Counted from the first letter of the stretch, positions 1 to 8,956 are shown. The stretch: 64,000 nucleotides of DNA from UBA3937 sp050951585 (GCA_050951585.1 JBMNJI010000003.1:62001-126000), one strand, 5' to 3'. The notes: generated by a model not told the origin, from the letters alone. Made by a program: numbers and translations.

Positions 1-1
1 T

Positions 2-550
2 GTGGATATAGCACAAAGTCTCAAGAACGCGCTTGTTTTATACGGGGATGCCATGGATATTGACTTTTTAACTAATGAAGGGGTGGGGAATACCGATGTT
101 TTTGTCTCCCTGAGTGGGGATGACAGGTTAAACATCGTGGTCAGTCTCCTGGTGAAACAATTAGGGGTTAAGCGCACGATCGCTGAGGTTGGTCATTCCG
201 ATTTCATTAATTATATTGAAAATGCCGGGGTGGACATAGGGATCAGTCCACGCGTCTTGACGGCCAACGCCATTTTGCGTTATATCCATAAGGGGGATAA
301 TATTCTTTCCGTTACTTTGCTGAGTAACGAAAGCGCGGAAATGGCGGAGTTTATCGTTTCGGAAAAGAGTAGGGTGGCGCATAAAAAACTATGCGAGTTG
401 CAATTACCGGGGGGCGCGTTAATCGGGTCGATCTACCGGGATAATGAGGTAGTTATTCCGCATGGTGATGATGAATTAAAACCGGGGGATATCGTGACAC
501 TTTTCACTTTACCTAATGCGGTGCGTGCTTTGGATTACTTGACAGAATAA
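2..550 (+). CDS. trkA: Trk potassium uptake protein TrkA, C-terminal part
   Basis: Peripheral regulatory (RCK) subunit of the Trk/Ktr potassium uptake system; it binds NAD(H) or nucleotides and gates the TrkH channel. The gene is cut by the window start, so only the last 182 residues are seen: the end of a Rossmann-like TrkA-N domain (GDAMD near residue 16, followed by TDVFVSLSGDD) and a TrkA-C domain ending about 15 residues before the stop. Full TrkA has two such halves and about 450 residues, so this is the second half. It is followed after 69 bp, including an AGGAGG ribosome site, by trkH, which is the usual partner. The apparent GTG at position 2 is an internal codon, not a start. Confidence 0.9.
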   Translation: MDIAQSLKNALVLYGDAMDIDFLTNEGVGNTDVFVSLSGDDRLNIVVSLLVKQLGVKRTIAEVGHSDFINYIENAGVDIGISPRVLTANAILRYIHKGDNILSVTLLSNESAEMAEFIVSEKSRVAHKKLCELQLPGGALIGSIYRDNEVVIPHGDDELKPGDIVTLFTLPNAVRALDYLTE

Positions 551-619
551 AGGAGGCGTAAAGAAACGAACCGTCAAAGGATTATAAGCTCGCTCAGTCG
601 GATTCTGATAATTATCGGT

Positions 620-2017
620 TTGTCCATGTTAGCACCCTGCTTATGTTCTTTTTATTACGGGGAAGTAGAGGCGTATGCTTTTTTACTTTCCGCCGCGTTA
701 GTATTAGTAGTAAGTATGGTTGCGTATAAAAAAACTGAGCCCACAGGTGTTGCCCTGCAGAAAGAGGTTTTTTGTACTGTGGCGTTCGGGTGGCTGCTTG
801 CTGCCTTATTTGGCTCCTTGCCTTACCTAATCAGCGGTACTTTTGTTTCCTTTGCCGATGCTTTTTTTGAAACCATGTCTGGCTTTGCCACAACGGGGGC
901 CACCGTGCTTGCGGATGTGGAGTCGCTGCCCAGAGGAATTCTATTCTGGCGCAGTATGACACATTGGCTGGGCGGGATGGGGATTATCGTTTTATTTGTC
1001 GCCTTGTTATCTTCCTTAGGGACAGGCGGTGAAAAGATGTTTCTGGCCGAATCACCCGGCGGTTCCATCCTCACCAAATTGACTCCGCGGATTAGTGACT
1101 CGGCGAAAATCCTTTGGGGAATATACCTCATTTTAACTATTGCTGAGATCATCCTTTTGTTTTTATTTGGAATGCCGATATATGATGCTGTCTGTCATAC
1201 TTTTAGCAATGTTTCCACGGGAGGATTTTCGGTTAGGAATGGCAGCATCGGTTTTTATGGCAGTCCGCAGTTAGAATGGGTCATTATCATTATTACTTTT
1301 TTAGCGGGGGCCAATTTTGCCCTCTATTACCGGTCGGTACGGGAGAAAAGTCTGGCTCCCTTGCCGCGGAACAGTGAATTCAGGTTGTATTCCCTGATTA
1401 TTGTGCTTGCCTCGGTGTTAATTGCCTACAATCTATATACGAATGCGCAGAGCGGATTTGGGGACGCGATCCGGCAGGCTGCCTTTCAGGTTGTCTCCAT
1501 TGTGACAACAACGGGCTTTGTTACGGCAGATTATAATCAATGGCCATTTATTTCTGTAACAATCATGTTTATGCTGATGTTTTTGGGGGGGTGTGCCGGT
1601 TCCACAAGCGGCGGGGTGAAGATTGGCCGGATTTTAGTGATGTTTAAACAAACGATACTGGAATTGCGGCATCAAATCCATCCCCGGGCGGTTATTCCCT
1701 TGAAGATCGATGGTGAAGTGGTCGAACAGGAAAAAGTAATGACGATTCTGCAGTTTTTTTTCGTGTATACGGCGCTGATTTTGGTTGGGGTGTTCTTTAT
1801 GGCTTTTCAAGGGCTTGATTTTGTGACGGCCCTTACTGCCGTAGCAGCAGCTTTAGGTAATGTCGGGCCGGGGTTAGGAGCGGTGGGACCGGCGTCGAAT
1901 TTCGGTTTTATCTCGGATACGGGCAAATACTTTTTATCTTTTTATATGCTGATCGGTCGGCTGGAACTATTCACGGTCCTGGTCCTCTTTTTACCCTCGT
2001 TCTGGCGGAAGGAGTAA
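620..2017 (+). CDS. trkH: Trk/Ktr potassium channel subunit TrkH
   Basis: Membrane subunit that conducts potassium together with TrkA. The protein has many hydrophobic segments and the repeated filter-type loops of the SKT family: TMSGFATTGAT near residue 83, TFSNVSTGGFS near 190, VVSIVTTTGFV near 290 and a degenerate AAALGNVGPGLG near 410. The first conventional start is TTG at 620, which gives 465 residues but removes much of the first membrane helix. The frame is open back to 551, and the family N-terminus appears upstream as NRQRIISSLSRILIIIG. An ACG codon at 566-568, nine bases after AGGAGG (551-556), sits exactly where ATG is expected. The true start is therefore probably 566, read as a mutated or misread ATG. 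Confidence 0.88.
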   Translation: MSMLAPCLCSFYYGEVEAYAFLLSAALVLVVSMVAYKKTEPTGVALQKEVFCTVAFGWLLAALFGSLPYLISGTFVSFADAFFETMSGFATTGATVLADVESLPRGILFWRSMTHWLGGMGIIVLFVALLSSLGTGGEKMFLAESPGGSILTKLTPRISDSAKILWGIYLILTIAEIILLFLFGMPIYDAVCHTFSNVSTGGFSVRNGSIGFYGSPQLEWVIIIITFLAGANFALYYRSVREKSLAPLPRNSEFRLYSLIIVLASVLIAYNLYTNAQSGFGDAIRQAAFQVVSIVTTTGFVTADYNQWPFISVTIMFMLMFLGGCAGSTSGGVKIGRILVMFKQTILELRHQIHPRAVIPLKIDGEVVEQEKVMTILQFFFVYTALILVGVFFMAFQGLDFVTALTAVAAALGNVGPGLGAVGPASNFGFISDTGKYFLSFYMLIGRLELFTVLVLFLPSFWRKE

Positions 2018-2024
2018 AGAGAGT

Positions 2025-2150
2025 ATGGAAAATCAAGGGTTAGAAGAGATTTTACTTGCTTTTTCAAGAGAGAAGAGGTACACTATCTTAGTGGAATTTT
2101 TTGTGGAATTTTGTCCCAAACTTGGCCGGCGCCAAGTTTTCTTTAATTAA
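2025..2150 (+). CDS. possible 41-residue small ORF, unknown
   Basis: ATG at 2025 lies just after the trkH stop, with GGAAGGAG overlapping the end of trkH as a possible ribosome site. It would encode a 41-residue peptide starting MENQGLEEILLAFSREKRY. It matches nothing I recognise, and its last third covers the hairpin at 2118-2139, so it may be chance. Low confidence. Confidence 0.15.
   Translation: MENQGLEEILLAFSREKRYTILVEFFVEFCPKLGRRQVFFN
2118..2139 (+). terminator. hairpin, possible terminator after trkH
   Basis: Perfect 9-bp inverted repeat AAACTTGGC / GCCAAGTTT with a 4-base loop, followed by a short T-rich stretch (ttctttaatt). It is a plausible but weak intrinsic terminator for the trkA-trkH operon. 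Confidence 0.5.
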
Positions 2151-2171
2151 ATACGATTAATCGTGTTTAAT
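2146..2171. promoter_or_regulatory. 26-bp near-perfect palindrome upstream of typA
   Basis: A dyad centred at 2158/2159 whose core ACGATTAATCGT (2153-2164) is a perfect palindrome, with flanks ATTAAAT/GTTTAAT also nearly symmetric. It lies about 50 bp before typA and looks like a repressor operator; the protein that would bind it is unknown. Confidence 0.4.
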
Positions 2172-2222
2172 GGTGAACTATATAGGTGAGGGCTTGTTTA
2201 TTTGTAAGGAGGAAAAGGTAGA

Positions 2223-4049
2223 ATGCAGTGTAAAATGATCAGAAATATCGCGATTATCGCCCATGTTGACCATGGTAAAACTTCATTGGTGGATAAGCTG
2301 TTAGGGCAGGCAGGAGCCTTTAGCAGTCATGAACAGGTAGTGGAACGGGTGATGGATTCCAATGATTTAGAACGGGAAAAAGGGATTACGATCTTAGCCA
2401 AGAACACTTCGATTAATTACAAGGGCTATCTGATTAATATTGTTGATACTCCCGGACACGCCGATTTTGGGGGCGAAGTGGAGCGGATCATGAAAATGGT
2501 TGATGGCGTCTTGCTGGTTGTGGACGCTTTTGAGGGTTGTATGCCGCAAACCAGATTTGTCCTGAAAAAGGCTTTGGAACAGAACTTGACGCCGATTGTC
2601 GTGGTCAATAAAATGGACCGGGAAAATGCCAGACCTACCGAAGCGGTTGATGAGGTATTGGATCTGTTTATTGACCTGGGCGTAGATGAAACAGGGCTTG
2701 ATTTTCCGGTTGTTTATGTTTCTGCGTTGGAAGGCTGGGCTTCCTTTGATTCTCACCGGAAGGGGGATAGTCTTGCTCCCTTGTTTGAGACGATAATCGA
2801 ACGGATCCCGGCACCGCTGGGGGATGTGAACGGGCCCCTGCAGATGCAGGTAAGCTTGCTGGACTATAATGATTATCTGGGACGGGTGGCGATTGGCCGG
2901 ATCAGCAGGGGGACGATCCGTAACGGCGAGATGGTTACGTTAGTAAAAAGAGACGGCAGTACGGAAAATCTCCGGGTGGCGAAGCTCTTTGGTTTTCAGG
3001 GACTGAAGCGAGTCGAAATTGAGGAGGGGAAAACCGGGGAAATTGTGGCCGTGGCGGGACTGGGCAAGGTCTTTGTCGGCGAAACGATTAACGCCTTAAA
3101 TCAGGCGGATCCGCTGCCGCTCTTAAAGATTGATGAGCCCACCTTGCAGATGAGTTTTCTGGTCAATGATTCTCCCTTTGCCGGGAAAGAGGGTGACCCG
3201 GTTACCTCACGGAAACTGGGCGCCAGACTGAAGAAGGAAATGGAGACCGATGTGTCTTTGCGCGTCGAAGAAACAGATAAGCCGGAAGTCTTTTTGGTGT
3301 CCGGCCGGGGCGAATTGCATCTATCTATTCTCATTGAAACAATGCGTCGGGAAGGGCTCGAATTCCAAGTTTCCAAGCCGCAGGTTATTTTTAAAAGAGA
3401 GAATGGTCAATTGCTGGAGCCGTATGAGTATTTGGTGATTGACACTCCCGAAGACAGTGTCGGCCCGGTCATGGAAAAAATCGGCGTACGCAAAGGCGAG
3501 TTATTAAATATGGTAAACAGCAACGGACGGATCCGTCTGGAGTACTCTATTCCGGCGAGGGGCCTGGTGGGCTTTCGGACAGAATTTCTCACGGACACCC
3601 GCGGTTACGGAATAATGTATCATAGCTTTGAGGCCTATAAAGAATACCGGGGGGAAATGAGCCGCCGCAGAAATGGTGTATTGATTGCCTGGGAAACAGG
3701 GACAACCACTACTTACGGCTTGTTGGCCGCCGAGGAAAGGGGAACACTTTTCTTGACTGCGGGGGCTGATGTTTATGAAGGAATGATTGTTGGAGAGAAT
3801 AGCCGCGAACAGGATATTGTGGTCAATGTTTGCAAAGAAAAACAGCTCTCTAACATGCGTTCTTCCACCAAGGATGAAACAATTAAGCTAAAGGGTGCGC
3901 GTAGTCTGGCCCTCGAACAATATATGGAGTTTTTGGAGGATGACGAGTATTTGGAGGTCACGCCTCATTCCTTAAGGTTGCGCAAAAAAGTTTTGAATAA
4001 GGCGGAAAGGGCCAAGTACGAAAAAAACAGGCACACTACGATTGAATAA
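2223..4049 (+). CDS. typA: translational GTPase TypA/BipA
   Basis: Ribosome-associated GTPase of the EF-G/LepA superfamily, involved in ribosome assembly and stress adaptation. Length 608 residues is normal for the family. Visible motifs: P-loop AHVDHGKTS near residue 14, EKGIT switch I near 52, DTPGHADFGGEVERI near 75 (G3), NKMDRENARP near 129 (G4) and SALEGW (G5). EF-Tu-like domain II and EF-G-like domains III and V follow, then the BipA-specific C-terminus. The ATG at 2223 is preceded by AAGGAGG; an ATG at 2235 is an alternative start only four codons in. It stands alone between trkH and ispE with its own upstream region. Confidence 0.97.
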   Translation: MQCKMIRNIAIIAHVDHGKTSLVDKLLGQAGAFSSHEQVVERVMDSNDLEREKGITILAKNTSINYKGYLINIVDTPGHADFGGEVERIMKMVDGVLLVVDAFEGCMPQTRFVLKKALEQNLTPIVVVNKMDRENARPTEAVDEVLDLFIDLGVDETGLDFPVVYVSALEGWASFDSHRKGDSLAPLFETIIERIPAPLGDVNGPLQMQVSLLDYNDYLGRVAIGRISRGTIRNGEMVTLVKRDGSTENLRVAKLFGFQGLKRVEIEEGKTGEIVAVAGLGKVFVGETINALNQADPLPLLKIDEPTLQMSFLVNDSPFAGKEGDPVTSRKLGARLKKEMETDVSLRVEETDKPEVFLVSGRGELHLSILIETMRREGLEFQVSKPQVIFKRENGQLLEPYEYLVIDTPEDSVGPVMEKIGVRKGELLNMVNSNGRIRLEYSIPARGLVGFRTEFLTDTRGYGIMYHSFEAYKEYRGEMSRRRNGVLIAWETGTTTTYGLLAAEERGTLFLTAGADVYEGMIVGENSREQDIVVNVCKEKQLSNMRSSTKDETIKLKGARSLALEQYMEFLEDDEYLEVTPHSLRLRKKVLNKAERAKYEKNRHTTIE

Positions 4050-4097
4050 GGCTGTAAAGACCATAGGACCATGGGAATACTGTTATGGAATTTTATT

Positions 4098-4127
4098 TTG
4101 ACCGTGGCGGCAGTGTAGTGGTAGAAT
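4098..4127 (+). promoter_or_regulatory. SigA-type promoter for ispE
   Basis: TTGACC (4098-4103) and TAGAAT (4122-4127) separated by 18 bp, 42 bp before the ispE start and after typA. Confidence 0.55.
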
Positions 4128-4169
4128 TATACCAAATTAGCTTTTTTGCTTGATGAAAGAGATTAGCTT

Positions 4170-5078
4170 ATGAAAAAGGTTGTTTGCAAGGCATACGGAA
4201 AAGTGAATCTGACTTTAGATGTTTTGGGCAAGAGACCCGACGGCTATCACGAGGTGCTGACCGTTCTGCAAGGGATAAGCTTGCACGATTTGGTGTCCCT
4301 GGAAATTGGGGGAAGCCATGAAAAAGGCGGACAGGGGATTCAATTAACCTGTGATATCCCTCAATTAAGTACAGGTCCGGAAAATCTCGCTTATCGGGCG
4401 GCAGAATTGCTGAGGGAAGATTTTCCGCAGTTGGGCGGGATAAAGATACATTTAACGAAGCGGATTCCGCTGGCGGCCGGATTAGCCGGAGGCAGCGCCG
4501 ATGCGGCAGCGGTTTTGCTGGGACTCAACAGTCTGGCCGGACTTGGCCTGTCGCTGGCTGATTTAAGAAGATATGCGGCTCGTCTTGGTTCGGATGTCCC
4601 CTTTTGCCTGGAGCCTCTTACGGCCATAGGGAAAGGGAGGGGCGAACGGATTACCGAATGCGCTCAGGCACCGGAGATCTGGCTGACCCTGGCGAAGCCT
4701 CCTTTTAATGTGGCGACGAAAGATGCTTATGAAAACCTGCATAAGGTTACAATAACAAATAGGCCGCATACCGAAAAGGTTTTAGAAGGTTTAGATAGGC
4801 AAGATGAAGATTTAATGTATGCCCATATGGGGAATGTCTTGGAAGAGGCTACTTTCGATATGTATCCCGAATTAAGGGAGTGGAAAAAAGAGATGGAGGA
4901 GCTTGGGGCCGCGAAAGTCTTAATGTCGGGCAGCGGGCCGACGCTAATTGGCTTTTTCCCTACTCAGGAAGAAGCGCAGAAATTCGCCGTTTCCTTCCAT
5001 AAACCGCAATGGGAGATCGCGGTTGCCCGTACTATTACGCGTGATGATCTGGCCGAAAGGGTGGATTATCATGAGTGA
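4170..5078 (+). CDS. ispE: 4-diphosphocytidyl-2-C-methyl-D-erythritol kinase
   Basis: GHMP-family kinase that phosphorylates CDP-ME on the 2-hydroxyl in the MEP pathway to isoprenoids; cytosolic. The glycine-rich ATP-binding motif PLAAGLAGGSADAA is at about residues 94-107, the N-terminal substrate segment AYGKVNLTLDVLGKRPDGYHE at 8-28, and the C-terminal GHMP motif SGSGPTLIGFF near 253. Length 302 is a little above the usual 280-290. In many Firmicutes ispE lies upstream of spoVG, as here. Start ATG at 4170; the ribosome site (GAAAGAGATTAG) is modest. Confidence 0.96.
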   Translation: MKKVVCKAYGKVNLTLDVLGKRPDGYHEVLTVLQGISLHDLVSLEIGGSHEKGGQGIQLTCDIPQLSTGPENLAYRAAELLREDFPQLGGIKIHLTKRIPLAAGLAGGSADAAAVLLGLNSLAGLGLSLADLRRYAARLGSDVPFCLEPLTAIGKGRGERITECAQAPEIWLTLAKPPFNVATKDAYENLHKVTITNRPHTEKVLEGLDRQDEDLMYAHMGNVLEEATFDMYPELREWKKEMEELGAAKVLMSGSGPTLIGFFPTQEEAQKFAVSFHKPQWEIAVARTITRDDLAERVDYHE

Positions 5079-5134
5079 GAAGCGTGTTACGGTGGAATTG
5101 GCCAGATGCGATTAAGTAGTGATGGTGATGGTGG

Positions 5135-5860
5135 ATGACTGTAGCTGTTGTGCTGGCGGGGGGAGCTAATTCGTTAATCAGATTTGGCACACGTTTATCA
5201 GTGGAGTACGTTGTTGAGGCGTTACGGCAATCTCCTTATCTGGAGAGAGTGATTATTGCCGGGTCAGCCGCCGAATTGAGTGAAAAGTACCGGTTTCAGG
5301 ATAAGGTAGAAGTTGTGAACGGTGGTCTCACTCCGGTCGAAAGTTTTTTGCAGGCATATGCTGTGGTGCCGGCAGGAACCGAGCAAATTCTCATTGCTAC
5401 GGGCGACGTTCCTTTACTTACCACTGAGGCAGCTAACTACTTTTTGGAGACCTGTGCCCCTCTTGAAGGAGAGCTTTTCTATTCAATTGTGCATCAAAAA
5501 GTGAATGAAGAAAAATACCCCGGGGTGGAACGCACCTATGTTCATCTGCGGGAAGGCATTTTTACCGGAGGCAATTTGCTTCTCCTGAAGACGGGGGTCG
5601 TGCCAAATTGTATACAGGAGGCAGAGAAGTTCGTCCAATTAAGAAAACGTCCTTTAGCCATGGCTTTTCACGTGGGGTGGCACTTTTTATGGACTTACCT
5701 GACGCGCAAGCTGACACTTGGAGCGGCTGAAAAGGAGGTTTCCCGTCTGTTGGGGGGCGTCAAGAGCGTGGGTGTAATTTGCCCCTATCCGGAAATCGGC
5801 ATTGATGTAGATAAAGAAAGCGACATAATTTTGGTTAAAAAAATATTGAACGGACAATAA
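5135..5860 (+). CDS. MobA-like nucleotidyltransferase family protein
   Basis: A 241-residue protein with the Rossmann-like fold of NTP transferases: N-terminal VAVVLAGGANSL (in place of the LAGGxSxRxG loop), IATGDVPLLT near residue 88 (the metal-binding GDxP motif) and a C-terminal GIDVDKESDI. It resembles MobA/GlmU-type sugar or cofactor nucleotidyltransferases, but the loop lacks the usual R-x-G-x-K signature, so substrate and activity cannot be given. It sits between ispE and spoVG, a conserved arrangement in Peptococcaceae as far as I recall. The ATG at 5135 has only a weak G-rich ribosome site. Confidence 0.75.
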   Translation: MTVAVVLAGGANSLIRFGTRLSVEYVVEALRQSPYLERVIIAGSAAELSEKYRFQDKVEVVNGGLTPVESFLQAYAVVPAGTEQILIATGDVPLLTTEAANYFLETCAPLEGELFYSIVHQKVNEEKYPGVERTYVHLREGIFTGGNLLLLKTGVVPNCIQEAEKFVQLRKRPLAMAFHVGWHFLWTYLTRKLTLGAAEKEVSRLLGGVKSVGVICPYPEIGIDVDKESDIILVKKILNGQ

Positions 5861-6004
5861 CGGAGGGATGATTGCTAATAATGGGATAAAAACCAGCTTC
5901 AATTGTCCGTTAAATCTGATTTATTAGCACATTACAATAATATGATATATAAATCCAAATAATTATAAAAGAGAAGTAAATAATGGGAAATTTCCAAAGG
6001 CTTA

Positions 6005-6031
6005 GCAGGAATATACAGTTTTATGACGAAT
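6005..6031 (+). promoter_or_regulatory. SigH promoter of spoVG
   Basis: GCAGGAATA (6005-6013), 11 bp, then GACGAAT (6025-6031). This fits the Bacillus SigH consensus RnAGGAwWW-n11/12-RnnGAAT at every defined position. It lies 45 bp before the spoVG start. In B. subtilis spoVG is a classical SigH (Spo0H) target, so regulation appears conserved. Confidence 0.8.
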
Positions 6032-6076
6032 AGGTGTAAATAGTCAGCGATTTTTGGGAAGGTGGTGAAAAGCTTG

Positions 6077-6331
6077 ATGAATATCACAGATATCAGGATT
6101 AGGAAGATTAATCAGGAAGGCAAAATGAAGGCTGTTGTATCGATTACTTTTGATGATTCTTTTGTTGTGCATGATGTGAAAGTAGTTGAAGGCTCCAGTG
6201 GCCTGTTTGTCGCGATGCCTAGCCGGAAGACTCCTGAGGGAGAATTCCGAGATATAGCTCATCCTATTTCCTCTGATGCACGTGAAGTAATTCAGTCAGC
6301 AGTATTAAAAGCATATCAGGAAGCGATTTAA
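6077..6331 (+). CDS. spoVG: septation/sporulation regulator SpoVG
   Basis: Small RNA/DNA-binding regulator that affects asymmetric septation, cortex formation and, in some species, capsule or virulence genes. The 84-residue protein (MNITDIRIRKINQEGKM...) aligns along its whole length with B. subtilis SpoVG, including the signature FVAMPSRKTPEGEFRDIAHP. ATG 6077 is chosen over upstream GTG codons at 6062-6064 because it matches the family N-terminus and lies 10 bp after AAGGTGG. It is preceded by a SigH promoter and followed by its own terminator. Confidence 0.97.
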   Translation: MNITDIRIRKINQEGKMKAVVSITFDDSFVVHDVKVVEGSSGLFVAMPSRKTPEGEFRDIAHPISSDAREVIQSAVLKAYQEAI

Positions 6332-6391
6332 CAGTATTTTTGGCTGGGTGGCTGGTCGGCAATTGCCACGGAAGGTATTTCAAGCCGGTCG

Positions 6392-6419
6392 GGAGCTTTT
6401 TAGGAAGCTCCTTTTTTAT
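6392..6419 (+). terminator. intrinsic terminator of spoVG
   Basis: GGAGCTT / AAGCTCC 7-bp stem (6392-6398, 6405-6411), 6-base loop, then TTTTTTATT. Confidence 0.9.
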
Positions 6420-6535
6420 TTTCAGCTTTTGTTAAATATTATAGAAATTTTATCAGCAAGAAGATGACTTCCCGGGTGTATTTGTGATATAAATAATAAT
6501 GGAGCCATTGTATACGAAGTTAGGAGGGGTTGTCA

Positions 6536-7924
6536 TTGCGGACGATGGCAGTTATTCTGGCCGCCGGATTAGGTACCAGAATGAAGTCGAGGATTCCGAA
6601 GGTATTACACAAGGTAGCCGGGAAGCCGATGGTAAGTCATGTACTTACAGCCGTCGGACAGGCTGCCGTGCAAGATACAAAAGATATTATTGTTGTTTTG
6701 GGATTTGCCGGGGAAAAGGTCGAGCAAGAGCTGGGGGCGGATTACCGCTACGTTTTTCAGAATGAACAGCGCGGAACCGGGCACGCTTTGCTACAGGCCC
6801 TGCCTCTACTTGAGGAATATACAGAGGGTATTTGTCTGGTCCTCTGCGGAGATACTCCCTTATTAACGGGAGGGACCCTGGAGAGATTAAAGGCACATCA
6901 CCTGCAAAGCAAAGCCAAAGCCACAATCCTTACCACTAATGTCCCTGATCCTACGGGATACGGAAGAGTTGTTTCCGGACCCCGGGGCATCCAAAGGATT
7001 GTGGAGGAAAAAGATGCCTCACCGGAGGAGAAAAGAATTACGGAGATTAATACCGGTGCTTATTGTTTTGATATAGCGGTCCTCAAGGAAGGGTTGACCA
7101 GGTTAACTCCCGCTAATGCGCAAGGGGAATACTATCTGACTGATGTGATTAAATTTCTGGTGGCTGACAACGAGCGGGTAGAGACATTTCTTTTGGCGGA
7201 TTATCGGGAAGCGATGGGGATCAACAATCGGGTCCAGCTTGCCGAAGCAGAAGCATATCTGCGGGCGAAAATTCTCCGGAGGCATATGCTCCAGGGGGTT
7301 ACCGTGGTGGACCCTTTAAACACATATGTGGAAGAAGATGTGCAGATCGGGATGGACACGATTCTCTATCCGGGGGTAATTCTTGAAGGGAAGACAGTAA
7401 TCGGGGAGAATTGTGTAATTGGGCCGAATACGTGTATTGTTAATTCCCACATTGCCGATGACTGTTCGATTATTCATTCATATCTGAGCGAGGCGAAAGT
7501 CGGTCCGGAATGTACGATCGGACCGTATAGTTATCTCAGGCCGGGGACCGAGCTGGCTGAACAGGTGAAGGTCGGAGATTTTGCAGAGGTCAAAAAATCC
7601 TTCATCGGGAAAGGTTCGAAGATTCCTCATTTATCTTATGTTGGTGACAGTGTGATCGGAGCCGGCGTGAATATCGGCGCCGGGACAATCACCTGTAATT
7701 ATGACGGAGAACGCAAAAACCCGACCATTATTGGGGACGGAGTATTTGTCGGGAGCAACACCAATTTGGTGGCCCCGATTAAAGTAGGTGACGGAGCGTA
7801 TATCGGAGCAGGTTCTACCGTAACAAAGGATATTCCGGCAGGGGCTTTGGCAGTTGCCCGCGGGGAACAAAGAAATATTGAAGGCTGGGTAGAAAAAAGA
7901 AACAAGGGGAAGGAAGCGGAATAA
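6536..7924 (+). CDS. glmU: bifunctional UDP-GlcNAc pyrophosphorylase / GlcN-1-P acetyltransferase
   Basis: Makes UDP-N-acetylglucosamine for peptidoglycan and teichoic acids in two steps. Residues 1-230 form the uridylyltransferase domain (AVILAAGLGTRMKS at 4-17, LVLCGDTPLLTGG near 101). From about 250 to the end is the left-handed beta helix of hexapeptide repeats that acetylates GlcN-1-P (VIGENCVIGPNT, VNIGAGTITCNYDG). Length 462 is typical. TTG at 6536 is chosen because AGGAGGGG (6522-6529) is correctly spaced; TTG 6530 is too close and ATG 6545 too far. It lies between spoVG and prs as in Bacillus. Confidence 0.97.
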   Translation: MRTMAVILAAGLGTRMKSRIPKVLHKVAGKPMVSHVLTAVGQAAVQDTKDIIVVLGFAGEKVEQELGADYRYVFQNEQRGTGHALLQALPLLEEYTEGICLVLCGDTPLLTGGTLERLKAHHLQSKAKATILTTNVPDPTGYGRVVSGPRGIQRIVEEKDASPEEKRITEINTGAYCFDIAVLKEGLTRLTPANAQGEYYLTDVIKFLVADNERVETFLLADYREAMGINNRVQLAEAEAYLRAKILRRHMLQGVTVVDPLNTYVEEDVQIGMDTILYPGVILEGKTVIGENCVIGPNTCIVNSHIADDCSIIHSYLSEAKVGPECTIGPYSYLRPGTELAEQVKVGDFAEVKKSFIGKGSKIPHLSYVGDSVIGAGVNIGAGTITCNYDGERKNPTIIGDGVFVGSNTNLVAPIKVGDGAYIGAGSTVTKDIPAGALAVARGEQRNIEGWVEKRNKGKEAE

Positions 7925-8011
7925 CCAGCAGGGAAAAGCAAAACAAAACTAAGGAAACAAGGCTAATATCAAGATAGAAAAAGCAAAAATGCAGGGAGGT
8001 TTAATTTTAAG

Positions 8012-8956
8012 ATGGCCAATTATAAAGCACTAAAAATTTTTTCGGGAAATGCTAATCCGCAATTAGCAAAGGAGATTGTGGAGTACCTGGGAGAAAAGGT
8101 TAGTGCCGCATCGGTGAAAACCTTTAGTGATGGGGAAATTAGTGTAGGGATCAATGAAAGCGTAAGAGGAGCGGATGCTTTTGTGATCCAACCCATCTGT
8201 ACTCCGGTTAATGACAATTTGATGGAGCTTTTGATTATGATTGATGCCCTGCGCAGAGCTTCAGCGAACCGTGTTACGGCCGTGGTCCCTTATTACGGCT
8301 ATGCGCGGCAGGACAGAAAAGCAAAAGCGCGTGACCCCATTACGGCAAAACTGGTTGCCAATTTGCTCACCGCCGCAGGAGCCTCCCGCGTAATGTCCAT
8401 GGATTTGCATGCCGGGCAGATTCAAGGTTTCTTTGATATTCCGGTAGATCATTTAAAAGGAGAACCGATCATTGCGGAGTATTTACTGAATAAAAAAATC
8501 GATGATTTTGTGGTAGTATCGCCTGACTTAGGCGGGGTCACCAGAGCCCGTACCCTGGCGGAAAGACTGCATGCCCCGTTGGCCATCATTGATAAGCGCC
8601 GCCCTCAACCTAATGTCGCTGAAATCATGAATATCATTGGTGATGTCCAGGGGAAATCGGTAGTAATGGTTGACGATATCATTGATACCGCCGGGACGAT
8701 TACGATGGGCGCACAGGCTTTGATGGACAAAGGTGCGAAGGAAGTATATGCCTGTTGTATTCATCCTGTTTTATCCGGTCCGGCCATTGAAAGATTAGAG
8801 AACTCGGTGATAAAAGAGGTCATTGTCACTAATACGATTTCTTTGCCAGAGGACAAGCTGATCAGTAAAATAAAAGTGTTATCAACCGCGCCATTAATCG
8901 GGGAAGCAATTATTCGTGTACATGCCGATTTATCAATCAGCGAAATTTTCAATTAA
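8012..8956 (+). CDS. prs: ribose-phosphate pyrophosphokinase
   Basis: Cytosolic enzyme forming PRPP from ribose-5-phosphate and ATP for purine, pyrimidine, histidine and NAD synthesis. Class I features: RRASANRVTAVVPYYGYARQD near residue 81-101, DLHAGQIQGFFDIPVDHL near 131 and the PRPP loop VVMVDDIIDTAGTI near 217-230. Length 314 is normal. ATG at 8012 is preceded by GGGAGG with a rather long spacer. The glmU-prs-pth order matches Bacillus, but the ctc gene found between prs and pth there is absent. Confidence 0.97.
   Translation: MANYKALKIFSGNANPQLAKEIVEYLGEKVSAASVKTFSDGEISVGINESVRGADAFVIQPICTPVNDNLMELLIMIDALRRASANRVTAVVPYYGYARQDRKAKARDPITAKLVANLLTAAGASRVMSMDLHAGQIQGFFDIPVDHLKGEPIIAEYLLNKKIDDFVVVSPDLGGVTRARTLAERLHAPLAIIDKRRPQPNVAEIMNIIGDVQGKSVVMVDDIIDTAGTITMGAQALMDKGAKEVYACCIHPVLSGPAIERLENSVIKEVIVTNTISLPEDKLISKIKVLSTAPLIGEAIIRVHADLSISEIFN

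Noticed and set aside
5070..5114. 14-codon ORF (MSEKRVTVELARCD) overlapping the ispE stop
   Set aside because: Too short, no ribosome site of its own, no recognisable product; probably chance.
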